A stretch of 62,561 bases of DNA, from the NCBI RefSeq assembly GCF_014697585.1, contig NZ_JACJSB010000029.1, forward strand, positions 1 through 62,561, in the 5' to 3' direction. How positions within the stretch are numbered: the stretch's first letter is position 1; every line of letters starts with the position of its first letter. A program made the position numbers and the translations under genes. This DNA is from Dolichospermum sp. FACHB-1091 (lineage in GTDB: Bacteria; Cyanobacteriota; Cyanobacteriia; Cyanobacteriales; Nostocaceae). Positions 27,043 through 36,869 of this stretch are shown here, piece by piece. Under the pieces are notes generated by a model. It worked only from the letters and a program-made list of their open reading frames with translations. It searched no databases and had not been told where the DNA came from.

Positions 27043-28566
27043 TTGAGTGGGGAGAAAATTGTGATTAAACAAATTCAATGGTTAGAAAATCAGGTTATAC
27101 CTCAACAGGTAACAGCGCCAGAACAGGAGGTGAAACAGCCACCAGTTCAAAAGTCAGAAAATCAGGTAACACCTCAACCGGTAACAGTGTCAACCCCCCT
27201 GGCAAAACCGCCAGAATCAGTCTACTCTTCTCGTAACGTCGTGGAATCAGTGGGCGCTATTCCCAACGAACTCTATGAGCGACTAGGCTTATCAATTCCC
27301 CGCTGGTTATTGTGGGTGCTAACCGTTGTTCTAGGCATCACTGTATCTGGTTTATTAGCATCCAGTTTAGCACTATGGACTCCTCTATGGAGCAATCTAG
27401 ACCAAACGAAAGATGATGAATTTGGTTCTCATAAACAAGATCAAGTCAAAGTACCTGGAGATCTATGGACTAAGCTTTCTCAGTATAAACTATCAAGACC
27501 CATGAATATTTTAATTATGGGTATTGAACCAGTTGCGGGGACTGTAGACGGTTCACGGGAAAGTTTTGCTGGTAAAAGTGATACCATGATGTTGGTGCGC
27601 TTAAATCCCAGTGATCAGACGATTCGCGTTCTGTCAATTCCCAGAGGGACAATGATAGCTATCCCGGAACAGGGCTTAACTAAGGTATCTGAAGCTAATG
27701 CTAAGGGTGGTCCAGTTTTAGCCGCACGGGTAGTTAGTCGCAGTTTAAACAATGCTCCTATAGATCGATATATCCGCATTTCAACTAGTGGCTTCCGCCA
27801 ATTAGTTGACCAGTTGGGTGGAGTAGATGTATTTGTCCCCCAAACTATGAATTATCAAGATCGCTCAGGTGGGTTGTCAATCAATTTAGTCAGCGGTTGG
27901 CAAAGTCTTAATGGTGAACAAGCAGAACAGTTTGCCCGCTTTCGTGAAGAAGGTATGGGGGATTTACCCAGAGTTCAGCGACAACAAGCACTAATCACTG
28001 CTCTCATGCAAAAGCTCAACAGTCCCACTGTTTTACCCAGGTTGCCCCAATTAACTCGCATTATGCGAAAGTATTTTGATACCAACCTCAAAACGGAGGA
28101 AATGATGGCATTGGCGAATTTTTCCGTGAATGTAGAACGAAATAATTTCCAAATGGCAATGTTACCCGGTACTTTTAGCAAGTTGAGTCAAGATGCTAAT
28201 AGCTATTGGTTAAATATGACTGGTCAACAAAGCTTGTTAAGTGATTTTACTGGTGTAAATGTCGCTGGTATTACGTCGGATACCAGGCCTATTTCTGCCC
28301 GGAGAGTTGCTGTTCAAAATACTACTAATCAACCTCAGCTAACGGAAAGGGTAATTACCTATCTTAAACAGAAGGGTTTTACTAATGTTTACCCAGTTCC
28401 AGACTGGCCAGATACCCAGAATCAAACTCAGATTATTGTCCAAAAAGGCAACCGAAAACCAGGAGTTGATTTGCAACAGGTTTTAGGTTTAGGACAAGTT
28501 GAGGTTTCAGGCAACGGTGATCTAGAATCTGACCTGACAATTCGCATTGGTAAAGATTGGAAATAA
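27043..28566 (+). CDS. LytR-CpsA-Psr (LCP) family protein
   Basis: A 507-residue membrane-anchored protein. After a Pro/Gln-rich cytoplasmic segment comes one membrane span (about 86-110), then the LCP domain (about 150-330) with TMMLVRLNPSDQTIRVLSIPRGTMI, DQLGGVDVFV, and RFREEGMGDLPRVQRQQALI carrying the conserved arginines that bind pyrophosphate lipids. A C-terminal LytR_C-like domain (about 410-500) follows. LCP enzymes transfer polyprenyl-linked glycans to the cell wall; here the likely acceptor is peptidoglycan. The start is TTG 27043, three bases after AAGGAG; GTG 27061 is an alternative. The GDP-mannose gene is divergent next door, which suits an envelope-glycan role. Confidence 0.88.
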   Translation: MSGEKIVIKQIQWLENQVIPQQVTAPEQEVKQPPVQKSENQVTPQPVTVSTPLAKPPESVYSSRNVVESVGAIPNELYERLGLSIPRWLLWVLTVVLGITVSGLLASSLALWTPLWSNLDQTKDDEFGSHKQDQVKVPGDLWTKLSQYKLSRPMNILIMGIEPVAGTVDGSRESFAGKSDTMMLVRLNPSDQTIRVLSIPRGTMIAIPEQGLTKVSEANAKGGPVLAARVVSRSLNNAPIDRYIRISTSGFRQLVDQLGGVDVFVPQTMNYQDRSGGLSINLVSGWQSLNGEQAEQFARFREEGMGDLPRVQRQQALITALMQKLNSPTVLPRLPQLTRIMRKYFDTNLKTEEMMALANFSVNVERNNFQMAMLPGTFSKLSQDANSYWLNMTGQQSLLSDFTGVNVAGITSDTRPISARRVAVQNTTNQPQLTERVITYLKQKGFTNVYPVPDWPDTQNQTQIIVQKGNRKPGVDLQQVLGLGQVEVSGNGDLESDLTIRIGKDWK

Positions 28567-28579
28567 GGAACTTGGTCAC

Positions 28580-28625
28580 GGGGAATAGGGAATAGGGGAC
28601 AGGGAACTGGGAAGGGGAAAGGGGG
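28580..28625. repeat. degenerate heptamer array
   Basis: GGGGAATAGGGAATAGGGGACAGGG-like units directly after the LCP gene, related to the arrays at 255 and 18921. Confidence 0.7.
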
Positions 28626-28679
28626 GAACTTTCCCTTGCTATAACGACAATTTTTAACGCCAACCTACTTAGCAAGTTT

Positions 28680-29177
28680 ATGAACAAAATTTTGTTAAGA
28701 TATTTAACTTTAATTTCTATTTTGGCGGGATTGTGTATTATGCTTCCGCAAGTAACATTGGCTCAAGTTAATACCATTAACTACAGTAATGCTAACTTAA
28801 ATAATCGTGACTTTTCCTATACTGATTTTGTCGGTGGAACTTTTGTAGCAGCCGAAATGCGGGGAACAAATTTCCAAGGTGCAAATTTAACTAACGCAAT
28901 TTTTACCAAAGGCGTTTTATTAAAGGCTAATTTAGAAGATGCAAATTTAACTGGCGCTTTAGTTGATCGTGTTACCTTAGATGGTGCTAATCTAAGAAAT
29001 GCCGTTTTTACAGAAGCAACTTTGACCCGCAGCCGCTTTTATGATGCTGATATCACTGGCGCTGATTTTACAAATGCAATCATTGACCGTTATCAAGTAT
29101 CGCTGCTGTGTAAAAGAGCAAATGGTGTTAATTCTGTAACTGGTATTTCTACCCGCGACAGTTTAGGTTGTCGTTGA
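28680..29177 (+). CDS. secreted pentapeptide-repeat protein
   Basis: A 165-residue protein with a signal peptide (hydrophobic 8-24, cleavage after TLAQ near 29) and then 10-12 consecutive pentapeptide repeats of the A(D/N)LXX type (residues about 38-135). These should fold as a short right-handed quadrilateral beta helix. Two cysteines near the C-terminus (LLCKR and SLGCR) may form a cap disulfide. Thylakoid-lumen pentapeptide proteins of this size are known in cyanobacteria and chloroplasts, so export to the lumen or periplasm is likely. The molecular role is unknown. A family A repeat element follows 27 bp later. Confidence 0.88.
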   Translation: MNKILLRYLTLISILAGLCIMLPQVTLAQVNTINYSNANLNNRDFSYTDFVGGTFVAAEMRGTNFQGANLTNAIFTKGVLLKANLEDANLTGALVDRVTLDGANLRNAVFTEATLTRSRFYDADITGADFTNAIIDRYQVSLLCKRANGVNSVTGISTRDSLGCR

Positions 29178-29203
29178 ACAATTGACAACTGACAACTGAC
29201 CAC

Positions 29204-29306
29204 TAAGCTGTACTGCATTTAGTTTGTATAATTATAGCGGGCAAGATGCCCGCACCACAAAGTTCAAGTAAATTGTGGTTATCAAATTTAGCTGCGTAAC
29301 AGCTTA
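29204..29306 (+). repeat. 103-bp inverted-repeat element, family A copy 2
   Basis: Perfect 8-bp ends TAAGCTGT / ACAGCTTA and internal palindrome GCGGGCAAGATGCCCGC. It matches the reverse complement of 6688-6790 and, more weakly, 34948-35054. Flanked on both sides by TGACAACTGAC-type tandem words, so it sits inside an older repeat array. Lies between the pentapeptide gene and murJ. Confidence 0.85.
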
Positions 29307-29355
29307 ACAACTGACAACTGACAACTGACCACTGACCACTGACAACTAATATTTT

Positions 29356-30960
29356 GTGACAAAACAAGAAAAAAAAACTGCCCGTTCTTTCGCTGGAATT
29401 GCTGGTATTGTTGCCGCAGCAACATTAATTAGTAAGGTATTTGGTTTAATTAGACAACAAATAATCGCTGCGGCTTTTGGTGTAGGTGCAGCAGCTACGG
29501 CTTATAGTTATGCCTATATTATCCCCGGTTTTCTTTTAATCTTACTTGGTGGTGTCAACGGACCTTTACATAGTGCCATTGTCAGTGTTTTATCTAAACA
29601 TAAAGAAGAAGAAGCAGCACCTATAGTAGAAACAGTAACAACTCTTGTGGGTGGGTTGTTGCTAGTAGTGACAATTGCCCAAATCTTCTGCGCTGAGTTA
29701 ATTATTGATTTAGTTGGTCATGGCTTAGAAGCGACTACAAGAGCGATCGCAATTCGTCAAATCCAAATTATGTCCCCATTATCCTTATTCGCGGGCTTAA
29801 TTGGGATTGGTTTTGGGACTTTAAATGCAGCTAATCAATATTGGTTATTATCAATTAGTCCTTTATTATCCAGTCTAGCCGTTATTATCGGTATCGGTAT
29901 TTTAGTTCTAGAATATGGTAAACAAATTATTAATCCCGAATATGCTTTCATCGGTGGCATGGTATTAGCCTGGGGGACTTTAGCAGGAGGAATTATTCAG
30001 TGGTTAGTGCAATTAATTGTCCAATGGCGGTTAGGATTAGGGACATTAAGGCTAAGATTTAATTTTAAATCTCCTGGTGTTCAAGAAGTAATTAAAATCA
30101 TGACTCCAGCCACCATATCATCAGGAATGATGCCAATAAATGTCGCCACTGACCTTTATTTTGCCAGTCCTATTGCCGGTGCAGCAGCAGGTTTTACCTA
30201 TGCTAATCTTTTAGTGCAAACTCCTTTGGGAATTATTTCTAATATTATTTTACTGCCTTTATTACCAACATTTGCTAAACTTTCTCACCCGGACAATTGG
30301 CCAGAACTAAAATTACGCATTCGTCAAGGACTTTTACTAACTGCTGTCACCATGCTACCTTTAGGGGCTTTAATGATATCTTTATCTGAACCAATTGTCC
30401 AGATAGTTTATCAACGGGGAGCATTTAAACAGGAAGCAACTCAGTTAGTATCTTCTCTATTAATTGCCTATGGAATTGGGATGTTTGTCTATCTAGGGCG
30501 TGATGTTTTAGTCAGAGTATTTTATGCTTTAGGTGATGGACAAACACCCTTTAAAATTAGTACATTTAATATTTTTCTCAATGCTATATTGGATTTCTTA
30601 TTAGTTGAACCTTTTGGCGCACCGGGTTTAGTTTTGGCTACAGTTGGCGTTAATTGTAGTTCCATGTTGATGTTGTTATTTTTGCTGAACCGCAAACTTA
30701 ATGGTTTACCTTGGCGGGAATGGTGTATTCCTATTTTGAGTTTAACTGGTGGTAGTATTATATCGGGTCTAGCTAGTTTTGGAGCTTTAATAGTTTCTCG
30801 TCAAGTTTTGGGTAAACCAAATTTAATTACTTTATTAATAGAATTATCTATATCTGCTTTGGTGGGAATTGGTGTTTTTTCTCTTATTGCTTCGAGAATG
30901 AATATTCCTGAGGTGAATAGTTTTGTAATTAAGATGCGACAAAAGTTTTTGAAGAAATAA
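29356..30960 (+). CDS. murJ: lipid II flippase MurJ
   Basis: A 534-residue polytopic protein of the MOP superfamily that moves lipid-linked peptidoglycan precursor across the plasma membrane. Family features: N-terminal TLISKVFGLIRQQIIAAAFG, the PGFLLILLGGVNGPLHSAIVSVL segment with the conserved asparagine, the RGAFKQEAT loop, and about 14 hydrophobic spans. The start is GTG at 29356. The region just before it is made of TGACAACTGAC repeats, so the promoter must lie in or before the repeat. It stands with LCP and pentapeptide genes in a same-strand envelope group. Confidence 0.93.
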   Translation: MTKQEKKTARSFAGIAGIVAAATLISKVFGLIRQQIIAAAFGVGAAATAYSYAYIIPGFLLILLGGVNGPLHSAIVSVLSKHKEEEAAPIVETVTTLVGGLLLVVTIAQIFCAELIIDLVGHGLEATTRAIAIRQIQIMSPLSLFAGLIGIGFGTLNAANQYWLLSISPLLSSLAVIIGIGILVLEYGKQIINPEYAFIGGMVLAWGTLAGGIIQWLVQLIVQWRLGLGTLRLRFNFKSPGVQEVIKIMTPATISSGMMPINVATDLYFASPIAGAAAGFTYANLLVQTPLGIISNIILLPLLPTFAKLSHPDNWPELKLRIRQGLLLTAVTMLPLGALMISLSEPIVQIVYQRGAFKQEATQLVSSLLIAYGIGMFVYLGRDVLVRVFYALGDGQTPFKISTFNIFLNAILDFLLVEPFGAPGLVLATVGVNCSSMLMLLFLLNRKLNGLPWREWCIPILSLTGGSIISGLASFGALIVSRQVLGKPNLITLLIELSISALVGIGVFSLIASRMNIPEVNSFVIKMRQKFLKK

Positions 30961-31041
30961 AATATTGTCGTGATTGTGATAATATCGTCTATGTAATGCC
31001 ATAAATGCTCTGTTTTTTTATTGAGATAAAAAAGTCAAATT

Positions 31042-32814
31042 ATGGCAAATATCTCAAAATATATGAGGAATCGGATATTTATTACTTTATTGCTGACTTT
31101 ATCTCTAACTAGCACCACTCAGATTGTATTTGCTCAAAATACCGTCCAACAGCTATTTAAGCAAGGTGAAACAGCGGAAGCAGTGGGTAACAATTCCCAA
31201 GCGGAGACGATTTGGCGTGAGATTTTGCGGGTTGAACCCAATAATGGCAAGGCTTATAACAATTTGGGTAATGCTTTACGACGACAGGGAAAATTAGCGG
31301 AGGCTTTAGCAGCACACCAGAAAGCCTTACAAATCAATCATAATGATGCAGAAGCTTATGTTGGCATAGGTAATGTATTAAATGCCCAAGGTAAGCCAGA
31401 GGAAGCTTTAGCGTACCATAAAAAGGCTTTACAGCTTAATCCTAAATTAGCTATTGCTTACAATGGTCTTGGCAATGCCCTGAGTGACCAGAAGAAATTA
31501 GATGAGGCTGTTGCTGCTTACCAAAAAGCTATTGAACTTGACCCTAAATATGCTATTGCTTACAATGGTCTTGGCAATGCTCTGAGTGACCAGAAGAAAT
31601 TAGATGAGGCTGTTGCTGCTTACCAAAAAGCTATTGAACTTGACCCTAAATATGCTACTGCTTACTACAATCTTGGCATTGCCCTGTATGACCAGAAGAA
31701 ATTAGATGAGGCTGTTGCTGCTTTCCAAAAAGCTATTGAACTTGACCCTAAATATGCTATTGCTTACAACAATCTTGGCAATGCCCTGTATGACCAGAAG
31801 AAATTAGATGAGGCTGTTGCTGCTTACCAAAAAGCTATTGAACTTGACCCTAAATTAGCTGCTGCTTACAACAATCTTGGCAAGGTCCTGAGAGGCCAGA
31901 AGAAATTAGATGCAGCTATATCCAAATATAAAACAGCCCTATCGTTACCAGAAGATACTTCAGTAATTCCAACAACTGCCCATACTCTTGCAAATAATGG
32001 TTTAGGTTTAGCATTGCAAGACCAAGGTGAGTTAAAAAAAGCCATACAATATTTTGATGAGTCAGAAAAACTTGACCCCGATTATATATATGCCCGTAAC
32101 AACAATAAAGCAGCAAGAGATTTATTGACTGAACAAGAGAATAAACTAGGTAGTGTAGAAGATGATAGCCCATGGTTGCCCAAAAATGACCCAAATCTAC
32201 CTGTTAAGCGTTCTGTAGTACGCATTACTGCTAAGTTTTCTAATAGCGAACGTCAGGGGCTTGAGGTTGGTACTGGTGTAGTTATCCAGCGAAATGCTAA
32301 CCGGACATTAATTCTCACAGGTCGTCATGTGATTTTTGATGGTAATGACCAGGGTAAAAATATTCAGGTGGAGTTTTTTAGTGTACCACCAGCAAATAGA
32401 GTCAGAATGAAACGAAATGCCAAACTATTGAAAATGACTTCTACAGAGGACAAACTTGATTTAGCTGTGTTGGAAATTAGCGGTAAACTGCCAGAAGACA
32501 TCCAACCTTTATCAATCTCTACCACCATTGACCCCATAATGCCTATTCAAATTATCGGTCATGATGCCCAACGAGGTGAAGATAAATCATGGTCTGTAAA
32601 ATCGGGAAAAATCATTGTTAAAAATCAAGAATTAGAAATATCTGAAACTGAACTCAGACCTGGTTATTCTGGCAGTCCTGTGATAGACTCAGAAAATAGG
32701 TTCATAGCCATAGTTTATGCCCGAAAACCAGGTGAAACTAGAAATTTTGCCTATCCTATATCTCAGGTTAAAAAACAACTGTCCATCTGGAAAATTACTT
32801 TCACCAAACAATGA
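31042..32814 (+). CDS. secreted TPR protein with C-terminal trypsin-like protease domain
   Basis: A 590-residue protein. It has a signal peptide (hydrophobic 13-30, cleavage after FAQ near 32), then about nine TPR units (residues 35-360), then a trypsin-like domain (about 390-585). The catalytic triad is visible: H429 in TGRHVI, D473 in LDLAVL, S543 in GYSGSP. Four to five central TPR units are nearly identical at the DNA level with a 102-bp period (31486-31894), a sign of recent expansion or homogenisation. It starts an operon: the next gene begins 3 nt after its stop. The TPR part probably binds partner proteins in the periplasm. No HtrA-type PDZ domain is seen. Confidence 0.88.
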   Translation: MANISKYMRNRIFITLLLTLSLTSTTQIVFAQNTVQQLFKQGETAEAVGNNSQAETIWREILRVEPNNGKAYNNLGNALRRQGKLAEALAAHQKALQINHNDAEAYVGIGNVLNAQGKPEEALAYHKKALQLNPKLAIAYNGLGNALSDQKKLDEAVAAYQKAIELDPKYAIAYNGLGNALSDQKKLDEAVAAYQKAIELDPKYATAYYNLGIALYDQKKLDEAVAAFQKAIELDPKYAIAYNNLGNALYDQKKLDEAVAAYQKAIELDPKLAAAYNNLGKVLRGQKKLDAAISKYKTALSLPEDTSVIPTTAHTLANNGLGLALQDQGELKKAIQYFDESEKLDPDYIYARNNNKAARDLLTEQENKLGSVEDDSPWLPKNDPNLPVKRSVVRITAKFSNSERQGLEVGTGVVIQRNANRTLILTGRHVIFDGNDQGKNIQVEFFSVPPANRVRMKRNAKLLKMTSTEDKLDLAVLEISGKLPEDIQPLSISTTIDPIMPIQIIGHDAQRGEDKSWSVKSGKIIVKNQELEISETELRPGYSGSPVIDSENRFIAIVYARKPGETRNFAYPISQVKKQLSIWKITFTKQ

Positions 32815-32817
32815 TTT

Positions 32818-33573
32818 ATGAATTACAAAATTCTTCTTACCAGCTTATTAATCCTCGGCATTAATCCTCTATCTGCTAATGCTTATTGTCCGCAAGGAAA
32901 TCCCCGTTCTACAGATTATATCCGTCGTAAAACTCCCGACCGTTGCGAAGGTATTAAGGTGCAACCAATAAGCGGTAATAGTTTGAGTTTAATTTCTATT
33001 GCTACTCGCAATATTACTGATTATGGCAATAGGATAAGCTTACAAGTTCCCCGCATCAAAAAAGGTAACAATCCTCAAGTTTTAGTGACATCATGGGATG
33101 ATAAATATAACTATATATTAGATGATTTGCTATTATCTAATAATGGTGCAAATTTTGGCTTTAGCTGGGATACCTACGTTCTGAAAAAAGCCAATATACC
33201 CGCAAATAAACTCCGCGCGTTAGCGTCCTATAGTCTCGGTTCTCAAAAGGTCTATGTTCCTGTGACTTTGGCAAAAAGTTCTGGTAAATATGAGTTTGTT
33301 TTTTATTCTCAAGATCGGGTAAGATTTAATAGTTTAAAAATCTTCCCTCTCGAAGATAAAGATCAGGAAAATCCAATATATAATACATCTCGTAAGACTG
33401 CAAATAGTGGTGAAATTAGTTTTACCTGGGATGGTAGTAAACCGGATGGTAGTAAAGCCCCTGGGGGACGCTATAAGTTACATTATATTGCTTTTATTGA
33501 CCGAATTAATGAACCTAGCGATCGCATTGAGAATGTAATTGTATTTGAACATCATCCCAATTGGTTAAAATAA
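32818..33573 (+). CDS. secreted protein of unknown function in the TPR-protease operon
   Basis: A 251-residue protein with a signal peptide (hydrophobic 4-18, cleavage after ANA near 22), two Cys close to the mature N-terminus (YCPQG and DRCEG), and a beta-rich body. The C-terminal region has the pattern GEISFTWDGSKPDGSKAPGGRYKLHYIAF, which looks like an FlgD-type Ig/FN3-like strand set. I know no family for the whole protein. It lies 3 nt after the protease gene and 3 nt before a membrane-protein gene, so the three are almost certainly one operon acting at the envelope. Confidence 0.8.
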   Translation: MNYKILLTSLLILGINPLSANAYCPQGNPRSTDYIRRKTPDRCEGIKVQPISGNSLSLISIATRNITDYGNRISLQVPRIKKGNNPQVLVTSWDDKYNYILDDLLLSNNGANFGFSWDTYVLKKANIPANKLRALASYSLGSQKVYVPVTLAKSSGKYEFVFYSQDRVRFNSLKIFPLEDKDQENPIYNTSRKTANSGEISFTWDGSKPDGSKAPGGRYKLHYIAFIDRINEPSDRIENVIVFEHHPNWLK

Positions 33574-33576
33574 ATC

Positions 33577-34872
33577 ATGGCATTTCGGCAAAAAGGCAGA
33601 CAGAAATCTTCTCAAAATTCCAGATTTACTAAGATTAAGAACTTTATTATTACTAAGTCTGGCTTAATTCAGACAAAATTTAATAATATCAATAATAATT
33701 TTAATAATTTTCTCCAGCAATTGCCAAATTTGAAACAATATCTAATTCGGCAACAATCATCTATTTTAGTGATCATATTGCTTGCGGTTTTGTGTATTAT
33801 TACTATTGCTGCTATTGCTCCAGGAAATCATACATTTGAAGGTAATCTTATTTTTCAAGAAATGAGTTTTACTTATAATGAACCACAACCTAAAGTTTTT
33901 CTGCGAAATATTAAAAATATTCAGGAATTAGAAAACGAAGGTATACAAACTTTAACCTTTACTGGCAGTTTTGAAAGTCAATTACCAGAAATTAATAAAT
34001 CAAATTCATTAGAAATCCAACTTCTAGAAGAGAAAAGTAAAATTATTATTAGTCCAGCTAATTCTCAGACAGAAAGTGACATTACACTAGAAAAATTACA
34101 ACTGCAACCACAAACAAGAATAACTAAATTAAATTATGATTTTGAGCGTCAAGGATTAGCTTTTTCTGTAGTTCCCAATTCTCGGAATCATCCCAATATC
34201 TTAGAAATATTTTTAGGTCAAAAACCCGTGAAAGTGACCGTAGCAGGTTATAAAATACCCAGTTTAAATTTACCGAAATCACCAGATGATCAAGAAGAAT
34301 TAGAATTTATTGTCACCCCCGATAATCCAGGATTGAACTTGAAAATTCAAAAGGATATTAATCTTTATCTGACCTTATCAAAACCACCAAAAAAATCTGA
34401 ATCAAAATCAAAACCACCAAAAAAATCTGAATCAAACCGATGGTTTAAAGGGAAAATACAAACTAAAGATGTAAAATTTACTCAATTATTGAAAGATGGT
34501 AACGATCCCAAAAATGATTTAGAAATATCCACTATTATTGAAGGTAAAATTCGTATGGTAGAACAGGATAGAGACATTAAAGAAAATCAATTTCTCATGG
34601 GAGAAAACAGTGATAAACCCTTAAATATTCAAGTAATCAACAATATGCAAATAATTCCCGAAAAGAAAGGTATACAAGCCCGTTTTTCTGGGAAAACTAA
34701 AAAAATTCAAATCGGATTAGATCAAGATTTTCCTGTTTCTAGTATTCAAGGTAGTTGGTTAGATGGTGTTTTACCTCGTGATGCCATTATTGCCCTATTT
34801 TCCTTTGGTGCGGCTACAGTTGCTAATCTTCTTTCTTGGTTATTTGCTAATATCAATTCTCGCAAACCATGA
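33577..34872 (+). CDS. membrane-anchored protein of unknown function in the TPR-protease operon
   Basis: A 431-residue protein with a basic cytoplasmic N-terminus, one strong membrane span at about 62-84, a long beta-rich extracytoplasmic domain, and a second span near the C-terminus (about 402-424). A Lys/Pro-rich linker contains a short duplication (KPPKKSES twice, residues about 268-287). I recognise no family. It is the third gene of the operon that begins with the secreted TPR-protease, so it could anchor, regulate or be a substrate of that protease. This is inference from position only. Confidence 0.75.
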   Translation: MAFRQKGRQKSSQNSRFTKIKNFIITKSGLIQTKFNNINNNFNNFLQQLPNLKQYLIRQQSSILVIILLAVLCIITIAAIAPGNHTFEGNLIFQEMSFTYNEPQPKVFLRNIKNIQELENEGIQTLTFTGSFESQLPEINKSNSLEIQLLEEKSKIIISPANSQTESDITLEKLQLQPQTRITKLNYDFERQGLAFSVVPNSRNHPNILEIFLGQKPVKVTVAGYKIPSLNLPKSPDDQEELEFIVTPDNPGLNLKIQKDINLYLTLSKPPKKSESKSKPPKKSESNRWFKGKIQTKDVKFTQLLKDGNDPKNDLEISTIIEGKIRMVEQDRDIKENQFLMGENSDKPLNIQVINNMQIIPEKKGIQARFSGKTKKIQIGLDQDFPVSSIQGSWLDGVLPRDAIIALFSFGAATVANLLSWLFANINSRKP

Positions 34873-34947
34873 TATTTTGATGAAAAAGTTTTTAACACTA
34901 CCAATCGGAAAACCAAATTTCAGGCTAAAGTCATTACTTAGTGGGAC

Positions 34948-35054
34948 TAAGCTGTTGTGTATTTAATTTGTATAAGTCTGGTTTGGCCGTTGTATGCCCA
35001 CCCCACAAGATTTAACCATTTTAGGATGAGAAAATTTAGGTGCGTAACAGCTTA
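34948..35054 (+). repeat. 107-bp inverted-repeat element, family A copy 3
   Basis: Ends TAAGCTGTTGTG and GTGCGTAACAGCTTA, matching family A copies at 6688 and 29204. The internal palindrome is diverged (GGCCGTTGTATGCCCACCCC). Lies 76 bp after the TPR-protease operon. Confidence 0.75.
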
Positions 35055-35172
35055 TTATGGATCGAGTGAAATATCGCCACGGGACATGGAGTTGGGAAAG
35101 GTGAAATTGCTTTTTTTGATTATGTACACAATAGACATCTGGGGTAATTAAATGTGCGTGGTTTGAAACCCT

Positions 35173-35202
35173 TGTAGAGACGTTCTATAGAACGTCTCTA
35201 CA
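35173..35202. repeat. 30-bp perfect palindrome
   Basis: TGTAGAGACGTTCTA followed by its exact reverse complement. The outer 13 bases of each arm equal those of the palindrome at 24444-24473 within the restriction gene. A second palindrome, CAGATGTCTA(A)TAGACATCTG, follows at about 35213-35232. Confidence 0.9.
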
Positions 35203-35410
35203 TTCATTTTCACCAGATGTCTAATAGACATCTGGGGGCAAAGATTGGATAATTAATTTCTTCCCAGTCTTTACCCATAATTTGCTGTCACCACTTGTAC
35301 AAGTGACAACTTACCCTTAAAATGTTAAACAGCGTCTATCGGGAAATCAAATTCCAGGCTAAACCCATCAATTAGCAGTGCTATTTGATTTCAGTGTTTA
35401 TATTAAATTT

Positions 35411-35504
35411 CACGAGAGGTTATGGACAAAAGTCCAACAGATGGCAGTAGTACCCTCCTCTAAGCTGGCGAGGCAGTCTCCCAGCGCGGGGGAGACTTTA
35501 GGAG
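35411..35504 (+). promoter_or_regulatory. structured leader upstream of mgtE
   Basis: Two hairpins are apparent: GGAC-AAAA-GTCC (35424-35435) and AGTCTCCC / GGGAGACT (35475-35497). The second ends 2 nt before the AGGAG (35500-35504) that serves mgtE. A longer pairing AGAGG/CCTCT may enclose the first. The layout would suit translational control, but it does not match the M-box or other magnesium riboswitch consensus I know. It may be a plain 5' UTR. Confidence 0.3.
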
Positions 35505-35513
35505 ATGTCTATT

Positions 35514-36863
35514 ATGCTGACCCAGGAAATTCGTAGTTCCTTAGATCTTGCTGACTTAAATCAGCTTAAATTTGATTTGAATTGTCTACAACCTGTAGAT
35601 GTGGGAGATTATATCAGCCAATTGCCGGAAAAACAAAGGGCGATCGCTTTTCGGCTACTCAACAAAGACCAAGCCATAGATGTCTTTGAATATTTACCCA
35701 CAGAAGTACAGGAAGAACTAATCAACTCTCTTCACGATGCCCAGGTAGTCCACCTGGTGGAAGAAATGAGTCCCGACGAACGGGCGGAATTATTTGATGA
35801 ACTACCAGCGGGAGTAGTTAAACGACTATTACAACAACTCAGCCCAGAACAAAGACAAGCCACATCAACGATTCTCGGCTATCCAGAGGGGACAGCGGGG
35901 CGGGTAATGACTACGGAATATGTCCGCTTGCGGCGAGGCTTAACGGTGGGTGAAGCCCTCAGTAAAATCCGCTTGCAAGACCAAGACAAGGAAACAATTT
36001 ACTACGCCTATGTAACTGATGATAACCGCAAATTAGTGAGTGTAGTTTCTTTGCGTCAGCTATTATTTACCTTTCCCGATGTTTTAATTAAAGATATTGC
36101 CAGCCCTCACGTTGTCAAAGTGAGAACAGAAACAGCCCAGGAAGAAGTCGCCCGGATTATGCAGCGTTACGACTTAATCGCCATGCCTGTGGTTGATAGG
36201 GAAGATAGATTAGTCGGTATTATTACGATTGATGATGTAGTAGATATTTTAGAAGAAGAAGCTACAGAAGATATCCAAAAATTGGCCGGGGTCAGTGGTG
36301 ACGAAGAAGCTTTATCTGCCCCACACATCACCATTCGGAAACGGTTGCCTTGGTTATTGGGGATTATGGGATTATACATTGGCGCGGCCAGTGCGATCGC
36401 TCCTTTTCAATCTGTGATTGCTGCTGTACCAGTCCTGGCCGTGATTATGCCCATATTTTCTAATACTGGCGGCACTGTCGGTATACAAGCACTTACCGTA
36501 ACTATTCGTAGTTTAGGCGTAGGAGACGTTACACCTGAAGATACCTGGAAAATCCTCCGTAAAGAACTCTTAGCTGGTTTAGGAACAGCCCTAGCATTAG
36601 GAATAACAATGATTGCCCTTTCCCTGATTTGGGCTAAACCTCAAGAAAAATGGGTAGCTTTAATTGCAGGGGCAGTCATGGCCACTAATACAATGGTGGC
36701 TGTGACTCTGGGAACTTTGTTACCCATGGCCTTAAAACGGTGCAAATTAGATCCGGCTTTAATGAGTGGTCCGTTAGTCACAACCATGTTAGATACCATC
36801 GGTTTTTTAACCTTTCTCAGTATGGTTTCTATGGCTTTAAATATATTTCATTTACAATCTTAA
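35514..36863 (+). CDS. mgtE: magnesium transporter MgtE
   Basis: A Mg2+ channel of the plasma membrane, gated by intracellular Mg2+. From ATG 35514 it has 449 residues: an acidic helical N-domain (about 1-130, LPAGVVKRLLQQLSPEQR), a CBS pair (about 135-255, GYPEGTAGRVMTTEY and ITIDDVVDILEEEATEDIQ), a connecting helix, and five C-terminal spans with the pore motif PIFSNTGGTVGIQALTVTIRSL. ATG 35505 is in frame but touches AGGAG, whereas 35514 lies nine bases from it, so I chose 35514. A hairpin-rich leader precedes it. Confidence 0.95.
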   Translation: MLTQEIRSSLDLADLNQLKFDLNCLQPVDVGDYISQLPEKQRAIAFRLLNKDQAIDVFEYLPTEVQEELINSLHDAQVVHLVEEMSPDERAELFDELPAGVVKRLLQQLSPEQRQATSTILGYPEGTAGRVMTTEYVRLRRGLTVGEALSKIRLQDQDKETIYYAYVTDDNRKLVSVVSLRQLLFTFPDVLIKDIASPHVVKVRTETAQEEVARIMQRYDLIAMPVVDREDRLVGIITIDDVVDILEEEATEDIQKLAGVSGDEEALSAPHITIRKRLPWLLGIMGLYIGAASAIAPFQSVIAAVPVLAVIMPIFSNTGGTVGIQALTVTIRSLGVGDVTPEDTWKILRKELLAGLGTALALGITMIALSLIWAKPQEKWVALIAGAVMATNTMVAVTLGTLLPMALKRCKLDPALMSGPLVTTMLDTIGFLTFLSMVSMALNIFHLQS

Positions 36864-36869
36864 AAGATT

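Noticed and set aside
35411-35504. M-box magnesium riboswitch before mgtE
   Set aside because: The characteristic conserved stretches of the M-box are absent; only generic hairpins are present.
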